In this document: positions 50,266 through 58,934 of the stretch, in pieces
Layout: each line of letters opens with the position of its first letter
How positions within the stretch are numbered: the first letter of the stretch is position 1
Assembly: GCA_937921035.1 (NCBI GenBank)
Contig: CALEUL010000019.1
Coordinates: forward strand, 1 to 64,000
Reading direction: 5' to 3'
DNA length: 64,000 bases
From: an uncultured Porphyromonadaceae bacterium
GTDB taxonomy: Bacteria; Bacteroidota; Bacteroidia; Bacteroidales; Muribaculaceae
Program-made: the position numbers and the translations under genes
Notes under the pieces: model-generated
Told to the model about the DNA's origin: nothing
Databases searched by the model: none
What the model saw: only the letters and a program-made list of their open reading frames with translations

Positions 50266-51494
50266 ATCTCGTCGACCGATTCCTCCAGTACGTTAAGTTC
50301 GACACTCAGAGCGACGAACTTACGAACATGACTCCCTCCACCCCCGGGCAGATGATTTTTGCAGAACATCTGCGCGACGAACTTCAGGCTATGGGCCTGA
50401 AAGACATATCTCTTGACGATAACGGCTACCTTATGGCAACCGTGCCCTCCAACCTCCCCGCTGGGCAGGAAGCCCCGGTTGTTGGATTTATCGCCCACCT
50501 CGATACAAGCCCCGACATGTCGGGACGCCATGTCTCGCCTAAAATTATAGAGAAATACGAAGGCGGCGATATTGTGCTGAACAAGGCCGAAAATATCGTA
50601 CTGTCGCCAGCAGAGTTTCCTGAATTAGAGAAATATATTGGCCAGCAGCTTATCGTTACAGACGGCACCACCCTGCTCGGCGCCGACGACAAAGCCGGCG
50701 TTGCTGAGATTATCAGTGCCGCCGACTATCTGCTGAAGCATCCCGAAATAAAGCACGGCGACATCCGCATTGCTTTCAACCCCGACGAAGAAATAGGTCA
50801 GGGAGCACACAAATTCGATGTTGAGCGCTTTGGCGCCGACTGGGCCTATACGATGGACGGCGGCGAAGTGGGCGAGCTGGAATACGAGAACTTCAACGCC
50901 GCCGTAGCACGCGTTACTTTCGCTGGACGCAACGTACATCCCGGCTATGCAAAGCACAAGATGATAAACTCCATGCGCATCGCAAACCAGTTTGTCATCA
51001 TGCTCCCCCGCTGGGAAACTCCCGAGCATACCGAGGACTACGAAGGCTTCTACCACCTTGTATCGATGGAAGGCACTGTAGAGAAAACAGTGCTTACATA
51101 TATTATCCGCGACCATGACCGCGACCGTTTCGAACGCCGCAAAAAAGAACTGGAACACCTCGCACGCAAGATAAACAACGAGTTCCCCAACTGCTGCTCG
51201 ATAGAGATCAAGGACCAGTACTACAACATGCGCGAGAAAATCGAACCGGTGAAATACATTGTCGATATCGCCGAGGAAGCCATGCGCCTTGCCGGAGTAA
51301 CGCCCAAAGTACAGCCCATACGCGGCGGCACAGACGGTGCGCAGCTGTCGTTCAAGGGTCTGCCCTGCCCCAACATCTTTGCCGGTGGCCTCAATTTCCA
51401 CGGCCGCTACGAATACGTTCCCGTTCCATCGATGGAAAAAGCAATGCAGGTAATCATCGAGATTGCCCGCCTTGTGGCACAGCGCAGCAAATAA
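50262..51494 (+). CDS. pepT: Peptidase T (tripeptide aminopeptidase)
   Basis: This cytoplasmic di-zinc M20 peptidase removes the N-terminal residue of tripeptides. The 410-residue protein has the metal ligands in FIAHLDTSPDMSG, LLGADDKAGVAEI, AFNPDEEIGQGAHKFD, and YTMDGGEVGELEYENF, with a C-terminal His in NIFAGGLNFHGRYE. Length equals E. coli PepT. It lies between the lipoprotein (4-bp overlap) and miaA (3-bp gap). Confidence 0.96.
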   Translation: MNLVDRFLQYVKFDTQSDELTNMTPSTPGQMIFAEHLRDELQAMGLKDISLDDNGYLMATVPSNLPAGQEAPVVGFIAHLDTSPDMSGRHVSPKIIEKYEGGDIVLNKAENIVLSPAEFPELEKYIGQQLIVTDGTTLLGADDKAGVAEIISAADYLLKHPEIKHGDIRIAFNPDEEIGQGAHKFDVERFGADWAYTMDGGEVGELEYENFNAAVARVTFAGRNVHPGYAKHKMINSMRIANQFVIMLPRWETPEHTEDYEGFYHLVSMEGTVEKTVLTYIIRDHDRDRFERRKKELEHLARKINNEFPNCCSIEIKDQYYNMREKIEPVKYIVDIAEEAMRLAGVTPKVQPIRGGTDGAQLSFKGLPCPNIFAGGLNFHGRYEYVPVPSMEKAMQVIIEIARLVAQRSK

Positions 51495-51497
51495 CGC

Positions 51498-52418
51498 ATG
51501 AACAGGCTGTTGGCAGTCGTTACCGGGCCCACTGCATCGGGCAAGACCGCCCTGGCCATAGATCTTGCACAGCGCTATTCCACCGAGATTATATCCGCTG
51601 ACTCTCGTCAGATTTTCAAAGACTTGCCAATAGGCACGGCTGCGCCCACTCCCGAGGAACGCAGTCGTGCCTTTCATCATCTTATAGGCACACACAGCCT
51701 CGACAGCTACTACAGCGCCGCTTGCTTCGAGCGCGACGCTCTCGAAATTCTGCCGGGAATCTGGGGTAAAAGCCCGGTGGCAATAGTCTGCGGTGGATCG
51801 CAGATGTATGTGGACGCATTAGTGAACGGCATAGACGAAATGCCGACAGTGAGCGATGCCACCCGGGCATACGTTCTCGGATTGCTCGAACACCACGGGC
51901 TGCAGGGAGTGTTGGCTCAGCTCGAAATTTGCGACCCCGACTATTTCCGCGAGGTAGACCGTGCAAACACGCGCCGCGTGGTGCACGCCGTAGAAGTGAG
52001 CCTCGAAGCCGGAGCGCCATATTCTTCGTTCCGCACCGGCCGCGCGCGCAAACGCGACTTTGAAGTACTCAAGATGGCTATCGATATGCCGCGCGAAGTG
52101 CTGTTCGGACGGATAAACGCCCGTGTGGACGCAATGATGGAAGCGGGCCTGGAAGATGAGGCCAGGCGTGCTTTCGCCAAGGGCGATTTCAACTCGCTCA
52201 ACACTGTGGGATATAAAGAGATGCGCGCCATGTTCAATGGCGACATGGACCGCGATACCGCCGTGGCTCGCATAGCCAAAAACACGCGCGTGTATGCAAA
52301 AAAACAGCTCACATGGCTCAGGCGCGACCCATCGGTGCGATGGATTTCATCAACCGCCGAAGCCGTCGTCCTCGTCGATGCGAAACTGCTCGAAATGGGT
52401 ATAACTCAGAAGTTATAG
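51498..52418 (+). CDS. miaA: tRNA dimethylallyltransferase
   Basis: MiaA transfers the dimethylallyl group to A37 of tRNAs that read UNN codons. The 306-residue protein has the P-loop GPTASGKTALA (10-20), ISADSRQIFKDLPIGTA, VCGGSQMYVDALVNG, and the DMA-binding C-terminal NTVGYKEMRAMFNG and KKQLTWLRRD. It ends by overlapping the convergent outer-membrane-protein gene by 13 bp. It is last in the lipoprotein-pepT-miaA unit. Confidence 0.96.
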   Translation: MNRLLAVVTGPTASGKTALAIDLAQRYSTEIISADSRQIFKDLPIGTAAPTPEERSRAFHHLIGTHSLDSYYSAACFERDALEILPGIWGKSPVAIVCGGSQMYVDALVNGIDEMPTVSDATRAYVLGLLEHHGLQGVLAQLEICDPDYFREVDRANTRRVVHAVEVSLEAGAPYSSFRTGRARKRDFEVLKMAIDMPREVLFGRINARVDAMMEAGLEDEARRAFAKGDFNSLNTVGYKEMRAMFNGDMDRDTAVARIAKNTRVYAKKQLTWLRRDPSVRWISSTAEAVVLVDAKLLEMGITQKL

Positions 52419-53053
52419 CCCAGAATAACAGATACCGAACTCCGGTAAATCCTTATTTTTTTGTCCCGGTCGCCAAACTTGGCGAGTGGCGTAAAACTTA
52501 TGTCGCCGCCGATACCAACATAATAACTGTGGGCGAAAGTGGTACCCAGCTTAATGTTCCAGCCCCCGTCCACATGCTTCCAGCCGTGGTCGAACAGACT
52601 GATTTTCTGATTCGGCACGTGTACGGTAGCACCGAAGTTAGGGTCGAGCTTCTGCCGCGCCGCAACATTCACATTCAGATACGGCCCGGTGCTCACGGCA
52701 ATGCTCATATTGTCGTTAATATCGAAAGTGTAACCCAGATCCACAGGGATATGGATTGTATATACACGCGCCGAACCTTCGTACAGCTCATAGTCGAACA
52801 ATGCGAGATTTTTCGAAGGCATCGAGGCATATCGGAACATCAGGCCCGGTTCTATAAAGAAACTACGTTTAAGCGGTATGTTCGCCACGCCGCCAAGAGT
52901 GAAGCCGGAGCCGGTGCTATAGGCATTGTTCGCGTTTATCGGGAAAGTAACGTCATACGACAGCCGCGCGCCAAACTGCATCTGCCCCAGCGCCGCCGCA
53001 GGCAACAGGACAAATACAAGAACAATGAAAAAACAGATATTTTTACTTGACAT
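52406..53053 (-). CDS. Outer-membrane beta-barrel protein, small
   Basis: This 215-residue protein has a signal peptide (ICFFIVLVFVLLPAAALG) and alternating hydrophobic strands through to a terminal ILGYNF, typical of an eight-stranded OmpW/OmpX-like or DUF3575-like barrel of Bacteroidetes. The ATG at 53053 is preceded by AAGGAG (minus strand, 53066-53061), an unusually good Shine-Dalgarno sequence for this phylum. Its 3' end overlaps miaA. Function is unknown. Confidence 0.75.
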   Translation of the reverse strand: MSSKNICFFIVLVFVLLPAAALGQMQFGARLSYDVTFPINANNAYSTGSGFTLGGVANIPLKRSFFIEPGLMFRYASMPSKNLALFDYELYEGSARVYTIHIPVDLGYTFDINDNMSIAVSTGPYLNVNVAARQKLDPNFGATVHVPNQKISLFDHGWKHVDGGWNIKLGTTFAHSYYVGIGGDISFTPLAKFGDRDKKIRIYRSSVSVILGYNF

Positions 53054-53066
53054 ATTTTTTCTCCTT

Positions 53067-53332
53067 ATAGATATTATACATCCTGCGCGACCGATTGTTC
53101 ACCGCCACAGCTGTCAAATCCTCGCGAAAAATTTGATTATTTGTCGATTGGCTATCTTTGCTACAGGTAAGACGGATTTGATGTATCGGAATTCGAGGAC
53201 TCGGCCGTAATGGCCCGAGCGCGCCCAAACTACCATCACCGCAAGAGCATATATATAGACCTGAAACGCCTGTAAAATAGCCATTAAACAAGGCTGTTTG
53301 TCGGCGGAATGGGGGCGTTTGTCGATTTTCGC
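53067..53332. other. Divergent gap between the barrel gene and the LytS kinase gene
   Basis: Contains a plus-strand -7 box TATCTTTG (53153-53160) with TTTG 17 bp before it, and a hairpin CTCGGCC/GGCCCGAG near 53200-53220. This might start a short RNA or a long leader for the kinase operon. The small minus-strand open frame here has no supporting features. Confidence 0.4.
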
Positions 53333-53364
53333 TTTGTTATTCATCGGTGAAAAGCGTATATTTG
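53333..53364 (+). promoter_or_regulatory. Promoter of the LytS/LytTR operon
   Basis: TTTG (53333-53336), 20 bp, TATATTTG (53357-53364): full consensus. Start near 53370, only about 7 nt before the ATG at 53377. Confidence 0.8.
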
Positions 53365-53376
53365 CACATATTAGCT

Positions 53377-54474
53377 ATGGCAGCACTCGATTTACAGACA
53401 AGCAAGCGCAAATTCATGGGCTTTCTGTCCCACGCTTTGCTGATTATCATCATTTTTATCCTTCCGGAAGTGGTGATGGCAATAACGATGCCCCGGCGGC
53501 ATGCGTTCAATCTCAATATGGCCTTCTACGTAAAGACTGCCATATATATCGCCGCGTTCTATATAAACTATTTCGTGATAATAGACCACACGCTTGCCAA
53601 AGACATGAGCAAACGACGTGTGCTACGCTTTATACTGCTGAATCTGATAGTTCTGGCTGTCGGCATAGGAATATGCTATCTCATATCGTTCCACTATTAC
53701 CAGCCTCGCGGCCACAGAAGGGCGCACCTGCCGCCGCCAACATTCTGGCAGTCGGTAATACATCTTTCGGGCTTCATCCTGCGCGACTCCGTAATGATGA
53801 TTCTCACAATCGCCCTCGCTCTGGCGCTGCGTCTGTCGGCCAAGTGGAAGGATCTGCAGGAACAGCGGCGCGAGCTACTCAGCGAACAGAGAGCCACCGA
53901 ACTGGACAGCCTCAAAAGCCAGCTTAATCCGCACTTTCTTTTCAATACCCTCAACACTATATACGCCCTTATCGCTATAGACAGCAAGAAGGCCCAGAAC
54001 GCGGTACACAGGCTGTCGAGCCTGCTGCGATACATGCTGTACGAGGACACCGGACAGGTTCCGCTGATAAAGGAGTGCGATTTCATAGAGGATTATGTAT
54101 CGCTCATGCGCGAACGTATAGCAAGCCGCGAAATAAACGTGAGCATAAACGCCGGGCGCCACGCCAACACTCAGGTGCCGGCTCTGCTGTTTATACCGCT
54201 GATAGAAAATGCTTTCAAATACGGCATAACAGCCACCGACAATACTCCGATATGCATTATGATAAATGCCGGAGAGAAGGAACTTACGTGTATGACCGTC
54301 AACGGCTTCACTCCGGTACCGGAAAACGACGAATCCGAGTCGCGCAAGCGTAATTCCGGAATCGGACTGGCGAATCTGAGCCGACGCATAAAACTGATAT
54401 ACGGCCACCGTGCTTCGTTAACCACAAATATCTCCGACAACACCTTCACCGCAACGCTCAACATTCCCCTATGA
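53377..54474 (+). CDS. Sensor histidine kinase, LytS/YehU family
   Basis: This is a 365-residue membrane kinase with four hydrophobic segments (about 20-160) and no periplasmic sensor domain, then the His-kinase domain with SQLNPHFLFNTLNTIYALI (phospho-His in NPHFLFN), IPLLFIPLIENAFKYGI-type N-box and a GIGLANLSRRI G-box. An upstream GTG at 53347 would lie before the -7 box, so the start is ATG 53377. It overlaps the response regulator by 4 bp. The signal is unknown. Confidence 0.93.
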   Translation: MAALDLQTSKRKFMGFLSHALLIIIIFILPEVVMAITMPRRHAFNLNMAFYVKTAIYIAAFYINYFVIIDHTLAKDMSKRRVLRFILLNLIVLAVGIGICYLISFHYYQPRGHRRAHLPPPTFWQSVIHLSGFILRDSVMMILTIALALALRLSAKWKDLQEQRRELLSEQRATELDSLKSQLNPHFLFNTLNTIYALIAIDSKKAQNAVHRLSSLLRYMLYEDTGQVPLIKECDFIEDYVSLMRERIASREINVSINAGRHANTQVPALLFIPLIENAFKYGITATDNTPICIMINAGEKELTCMTVNGFTPVPENDESESRKRNSGIGLANLSRRIKLIYGHRASLTTNISDNTFTATLNIPL

Positions 54475-55202
54475 ACGACAACGACGACAGCCAGAAGATA
54501 AAATGCCTTGTAGTTGACGACGAACCACTTGCAGCAGCTCTTATAAGCTCGTATGTGAACAATACGCCGTTTCTATCGCTTGCCGGAGAGGCGCATTCCG
54601 CCGAGGAGGCTCTCGACCGCGTCGGACGCGGCGACATACAGCTGGTGTTCTTAGACATACGAATGCCACGCCTCGACGGAGTTCAGCTTGCACGCATCCT
54701 GCCCAAAGATACTTTAGTGGTGTTCACTACCGCCTACTCCGACCATGCAGTGGAAGGTTTCCGCGTCAATGCACTGGACTATCTGCTCAAACCCGTGAGT
54801 TACGACGAGTTCATCGAGGCCGCTATGCGAGCCCGCGACAGGCTATTGCCAGAAACCCGTACGGTACAGCAGCCACAACCCGTGCAGAAGAAAACACATC
54901 TCCTCGTCAAGAGCGAATATAAGCTGCTGCGCCTCGAAATTTCCAGAATTTTGTATATCGAGGGGCTGAAAGACTACGTAAAGATTGTCATGGCCGACGA
55001 AAAAGAACCCGTACTTTCGCTTATGAGTATAAAAAGGCTGGAAGAGGAACTGCCCGACAATTTCATGCGTATCCACCGCTCCTTTATAGTGAATATAGAT
55101 AAAGTGAGGGTGGTGGAGAAAAACTGCGTCAACATACGCGGCCAGGCAATACCTATTTCCGAGAGCTACCGCAGCAGCTTCCTGCAGCGCTTGCAAGAAT
55201 AA
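54471..55202 (+). CDS. LytTR-family response regulator
   Basis: This 243-residue protein has an N-terminal receiver domain (CLVVDDEPLAAALI; phospho-Asp in LVFLDIRMPRLDG; Lys in ALDYLLKPVSYDEF) and a C-terminal LytTR DNA-binding domain (IEGLKDYVKIVMADEK, FMRIHRSFIVNIDKV). It pairs with the adjacent kinase through a 4-bp overlap. Targets are unknown; LytTR sites are paired direct repeats and none is evident close by. The short convergent gap 55203-55244 has no clear terminator. Confidence 0.94.
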   Translation: MNDNDDSQKIKCLVVDDEPLAAALISSYVNNTPFLSLAGEAHSAEEALDRVGRGDIQLVFLDIRMPRLDGVQLARILPKDTLVVFTTAYSDHAVEGFRVNALDYLLKPVSYDEFIEAAMRARDRLLPETRTVQQPQPVQKKTHLLVKSEYKLLRLEISRILYIEGLKDYVKIVMADEKEPVLSLMSIKRLEEELPDNFMRIHRSFIVNIDKVRVVEKNCVNIRGQAIPISESYRSSFLQRLQE

Positions 55203-55244
55203 GCTGCGCTACTGTTCCGTCATGGAATCGGCACAGCTCCGTAG

Positions 55245-56177
55245 CTATTCTTTGACTTGCTTGCTGAGGTCCTGGCGGCTTTTGCTTACCGTTACCAGAT
55301 ATACGCCGCCAAAAATCAGCGCCACGGCAAAGCCCTTGGTAATATTAAACGTGTCCATGCCCAGATAGACGGCCACAATACATGCCACTATAGGCTGAAT
55401 ATAATTGTACATGCCAGCTACTGTGGGGCGTAGCGCTTTCTGCCCTACAACGATGAGCATATAGCTCAGGAATGTGGCACACACGACAATATATGCTATT
55501 CCGCCGGTCATCGGAACTGACAGGTCTTGCCAACGGACATCCGAAAGAGCGTTGTACGAGAATGGCAGAATGCATATAAACGAATATGTAAACAGCCATT
55601 TCATTATCGTAACCAAAGAATATTTATTTACAAAATCCTTGTAATACACCAGATAAAAGGCATAGCACAACTGGGCGAACAGAACCAGCAGATCTCCAGC
55701 CACCGCCATGTTACTGTCTGACGACACCGCTGATTGGCCTGAACGGCTGCCAACGATAAGCAATAACGCTCCGCCGGCGCCACATGCTATACCAAGCACT
55801 TTTTTGCCCGTTATCGGTTCTTTGAGAATATAGGCGGCAAGTATCATCGCCCACAGCGGCATGCTGGTGGTGATTATAGAGGCATCAGCAGGCGAGGTAA
55901 GGCTGACACCGAAGATAAAGCTACCCTGATTCAGCACTATAGCGAACAGAGAGGCGAAGAACAGCGAAATCATGTCCTTGCTGCTCACATGCTCCTGCTT
56001 GCCGAACAGCGACGCTATCCAGAAAAGAATCATGGCGCCTCCCACTCGCAGATTAGTCAGCACCAAAGGGCTTATCAGACCGCCAGCCATTACCCACTTG
56101 GAGGCCGGCGACATCAGACCCCACATAACATTTGCCCCGAGCATGGAGGCATGTCCTTTCAGATTAAACTTTCCCAT
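55245..56177 (-). CDS. EamA-family (DMT) transporter
   Basis: This 310-residue inner-membrane protein has ten hydrophobic segments in two EamA repeats (ANVMWGLMSPASKWVM at the start of the first, FAQLCYAFYLVYYKDFVN at the second). Members export or import amino acids and other metabolites; the substrate is not readable. The frame extends to 56285, but the promoter -7 box at 56205-56198 places the start at ATG 56177 (MGKFNLKGHA). Confidence 0.88.
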   Translation of the reverse strand: MGKFNLKGHASMLGANVMWGLMSPASKWVMAGGLISPLVLTNLRVGGAMILFWIASLFGKQEHVSSKDMISLFFASLFAIVLNQGSFIFGVSLTSPADASIITTSMPLWAMILAAYILKEPITGKKVLGIACGAGGALLLIVGSRSGQSAVSSDSNMAVAGDLLVLFAQLCYAFYLVYYKDFVNKYSLVTIMKWLFTYSFICILPFSYNALSDVRWQDLSVPMTGGIAYIVVCATFLSYMLIVVGQKALRPTVAGMYNYIQPIVACIVAVYLGMDTFNITKGFAVALIFGGVYLVTVSKSRQDLSKQVKE

Positions 56178-56197
56178 AAGCATTCCAAAAAACGGTG

Positions 56198-56229
56198 CAA
56201 AGTTAGCCAATATAGCAATAAACAACAAA
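56198..56229 (-). promoter_or_regulatory. Promoter of the EamA transporter gene
   Basis: Minus-strand TTTG (56229-56226), 20 bp, TAACTTTG (56205-56198). The -33 box lies inside the hairpin 56218-56267 that ends the upstream locus. Confidence 0.75.
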
Positions 56230-56267
56230 CGTGAGGCTACGCAGGCAGCCTCACGTTTGTTGTTTAT
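56218..56267 (-). terminator. Long hairpin ending the polysaccharide-utilisation locus
   Basis: Perfect 21-bp arms (56218-56238 and 56247-56267) with an 8-base loop, 8 bp after the stop of the last gene of the locus. The arm ends are A/T-rich, so the 3' arm finishes in GTTTGTTGTTTAT, a weak U-run. It also contains the -33 box of the EamA promoter. Confidence 0.65.
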
Positions 56268-56274
56268 CGGGATA

Positions 56275-57162
56275 TTATTCGACACCTTCGCGAACGAAGC
56301 ACCAGTGCGTGGAACCGGCAGCCCAGTCGGGGTCGCACAAAATGGGGGTGTCTATATACTGGATCAGCACCATCTCGTCGGCCGAGAGGACAGCGATTTC
56401 AAAATCGCGTCGTGCCGGTCCGGCACCCCATTCAAGATTTCCGTTTGGTACAGTTGTGCCCGAAATAGTGATGGTCCCCAGCCAGCCCTGCCCGGTAGGC
56501 TCGCCGTTGCGGAAACAAGGTTCGAGAGCGGCGCGGTCGGACGACACACTCTTGTTGAATGAGAAACTGCCCTTTTCCTCGGTGCCGTCGTGGCGATGAA
56601 GCGTTATATTCGCTCCTCCGTTGAGATCGAACACCATATATTCATCGGCATATATGCCATCGTCGCCAACGTTGACGCCTCCCCAGTTGGGTACGTCGGG
56701 CGACCATCCATAACCGCCGGCACCATAGCAGCCACTGCCTCCACGGCCGGGATTAGGATCCCACACCCATTTCTTGGAACCGTTCTCGCCGGCAAAAAGC
56801 ACATACCACGGATCTATTTCATAATCGAAACGTTCTACCGTTACGGTTTTCTTGATTGTCTGCGATACACCGCCGCCGCACAGGGCCGAGAACTCAACGG
56901 TGAACTCGCCCGTAAAGGGTGCTATGATGGTGTCGCAGGCTCGGGTAGATTTTCCTATCGGAGTAGTCCAGTACGGTATAACGCCTGGAGTTTTGCATGT
57001 CATTATAATCTTATTGGAACCCGGCTTATCTGTAGTTACAGTGATATCGAGCTCTTCCGGCGAGAGAACTTCACCCATAGGGTCTTCGGTTACATGTGCC
57101 TGAAGGCACGATGTAAGGGTAAGCGACAGAGCCACTGCCGAATATAATAGTATCTTGTTCAT
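56275..57162 (-). CDS. Surface lipoprotein of the Sus-like locus (SusE/F position)
   Basis: This 295-residue lipoprotein has signal MNKILLYSAVALSLTLTSC. The N-terminal half looks like a PKD/Ig-like domain (KPGSNKIIMTCKTPG, FTGEFTVEFSALCGGG). The C-terminal half is beta-rich with many Trp, Gly and Tyr residues (WVWDPNPGRGGSGCYG, NLEWGAGPARRDF), suggesting carbohydrate binding. Its place after susD is where SusE/SusF-type surface glycan-binding proteins are encoded. It is intact, 24 bp after susD. Confidence 0.75.
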   Translation of the reverse strand: MNKILLYSAVALSLTLTSCLQAHVTEDPMGEVLSPEELDITVTTDKPGSNKIIMTCKTPGVIPYWTTPIGKSTRACDTIIAPFTGEFTVEFSALCGGGVSQTIKKTVTVERFDYEIDPWYVLFAGENGSKKWVWDPNPGRGGSGCYGAGGYGWSPDVPNWGGVNVGDDGIYADEYMVFDLNGGANITLHRHDGTEEKGSFSFNKSVSSDRAALEPCFRNGEPTGQGWLGTITISGTTVPNGNLEWGAGPARRDFEIAVLSADEMVLIQYIDTPILCDPDWAAGSTHWCFVREGVE

Positions 57163-57186
57163 GATATCTGAATTATTACAAGGTTT

Positions 57187-58911
57187 TTAATAAGCGCACG
57201 AAGCATCCGTCCAGCCGGCGTTCTGCTTGAAGATATTGCCCGATTTCTCTATTTCCTGCTGCGGAATGGGCAGGAAACCGCGTGTTTCGGTACGGAAAGG
57301 AATGGAAATAACAGTTTCTACACCGGCATTGAGCACACGGCAGTTGGAGCGGTTTGCAGTAAGCTGGGCCTCGTCGTGCCAGCGCAGCACGTCGTAGTAG
57401 CGGATGCCTTCGAAAGCAAGTTCCCAGCGACGTTCTTTCTTGATGTTGTCGAGAGTAGCCGGTACGGAGTTGAGGCCTACACGGGCACGCACGCGGTCCA
57501 TATACTGTTGTGCGTTGGGGCCTCCGAGTTCGGCACCCATCAGAAGGATGTCGGCAAAGCGGAGCATCATGTAGTCCACCAGATTGTTTACCTGGAAATC
57601 GGTCTCGGTATATCCGGGATAGAGTACGAGAGCCATAGCGCAGTAGCCGGTACCGCCGGTAAGAGCTTCGTTGTCGCTGTGTACGTTAATGGGTGTGTAC
57701 TTTTTGATAAAGAGATGGGTATCGTGGCACTGCCCGGAAGCATTGTCGGTGTATGTGAGGCCTTCCGACGGGTCGTCGACATTGATAATGGAACCCTGAC
57801 GGCGGATATCATTGGAAGCAAACGAATTATAGATGCTTTCCGTTACAGTTCCAGCGCCCCAGCCTGCGCCGAACGGCCATACGCCATCGTCGCCGTAGCC
57901 GGCGCCTTCATCCTGATAGCGCAGACCGTAGTCGAGCACCGCCAGATTGTGGCCGTAGTTACCCCAGTCGGGATTATTCCACACACCGTGATGGCATACG
58001 AACACTGCCTCTGGATTGGAACCATCGTCGGTAACCCACTGTAGGTTGTTTTCATCGCGATAGGCATATCCTTCGGCGTACGAATAGGCCCACAGATTAC
58101 GGAAATCGCTCACGAGATCGTGTCCGGAGTTGGCGATGCAGTCGTCAACGTATGCGATAACGTCGGCCTTGGTAATAGAGCCGGTCGCACCATCGCCCGA
58201 CGCAAGCGGCATGCTATCCTTGTTATAGAATCCTGTGTAGAACAGCCATGCGCGTGCAAGCATGCCTTCGGCAGCTCAGCGGGTCGCACGCCCCAGATTG
58301 GTTGCATTCCATGCCACATCGAACTTGCGGGCCGGTAGCAGGTCGCACGCCATCTTGAAGTCGGCGCCGATCTGTGCATACAGCTCGTCGGGCGTTGCCT
58401 GAGGATTGTTTGCCGGTTCTGGCGACAGTACAACAGGAACGTTCTCGAAAGCGCGGGCAAGGTCGAAATAATACATGCCGCGCAGGAAGTGGCACTCACC
58501 AAGGAACTGATTGCGCTGTTCGTCGGACATCTCAATCTGATCGGCAACAGAGAAAAGGAAATTACAGCGGTAGATACCTTCGTAGCGGCGACGCCAGAAT
58601 GTGGCGTACATGTTAACGTCGATACGCTTGTACGAACCTATCGCGTGGAAGATACGGTCGTCCGTGCCACCTCCGGGGAAACAGTCGTCCGACATAACGG
58701 TTGCCACAAAGTCGGTGTTGCCTGCCGGTTCGTCCCACTGCCCCATCAGAGGCTCGTAGCACGATGTTAGTACTTCCTGAGCTTCGGCATAGCTCAGAGG
58801 AAAGTTGGTATTGTCTTTGCCGGTAAGATTGTCGGTATCGAGAAAGCTGTCGGAGCATCCGCACGCCGCAAGGGCGAGAACCGGCAGAAATAATTTATAT
58901 ATTTTTTTCAT
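57187..58911 (-). pseudogene. susD: SusD-family glycan-binding lipoprotein gene, interrupted by TGA
   Basis: SusD proteins are surface lipoproteins that cap the SusC transporter. The full frame would give about 574 residues: lipoprotein signal MKKIYKLFLPVLALAACGC, SusD-like helices (FLGECHFLRGMYYFDLARAF) and a RagB/SusD C-terminus (ERRWELAFEGIRYYDVLRW, RGFLPIPQQEI). Codon 212 (58278-58276) is TGA, in the family motif GRATxGAAEG where Gly is expected; GGA to TGA is one base change. Both sides stay in the same frame and look intact. As written the gene makes only a 211-residue fragment. Confidence 0.85.
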
Positions 58912-58934
58912 GTGAGGGAACTGTGTTGATGGTA

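Noticed and set aside
53170..53240. Possible tRNA
   Set aside because: One hairpin only; no acceptor stem, no T-loop GTTCRA and no cloverleaf.
53043..53291. 82-residue minus-strand protein upstream of the barrel gene
   Set aside because: Overlaps the barrel gene's start and promoter region; mixed composition and no family resemblance.
53347..53376. Earlier GTG start for the LytS kinase
   Set aside because: It would lie upstream of the -7 box (53357-53364), outside the predicted transcript.
56178..56285. N-terminal extension of the EamA transporter
   Set aside because: It covers the promoter and the terminator hairpin; the family-like start is ATG 56177.
58276..58278. UGA recoded as glycine
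   Set aside because: UGA=Gly is known only from certain candidate-phylum bacteria. Other genes here end in TGA (for example floA and ychF), and susC has a TAG as well, so code change is not the explanation.
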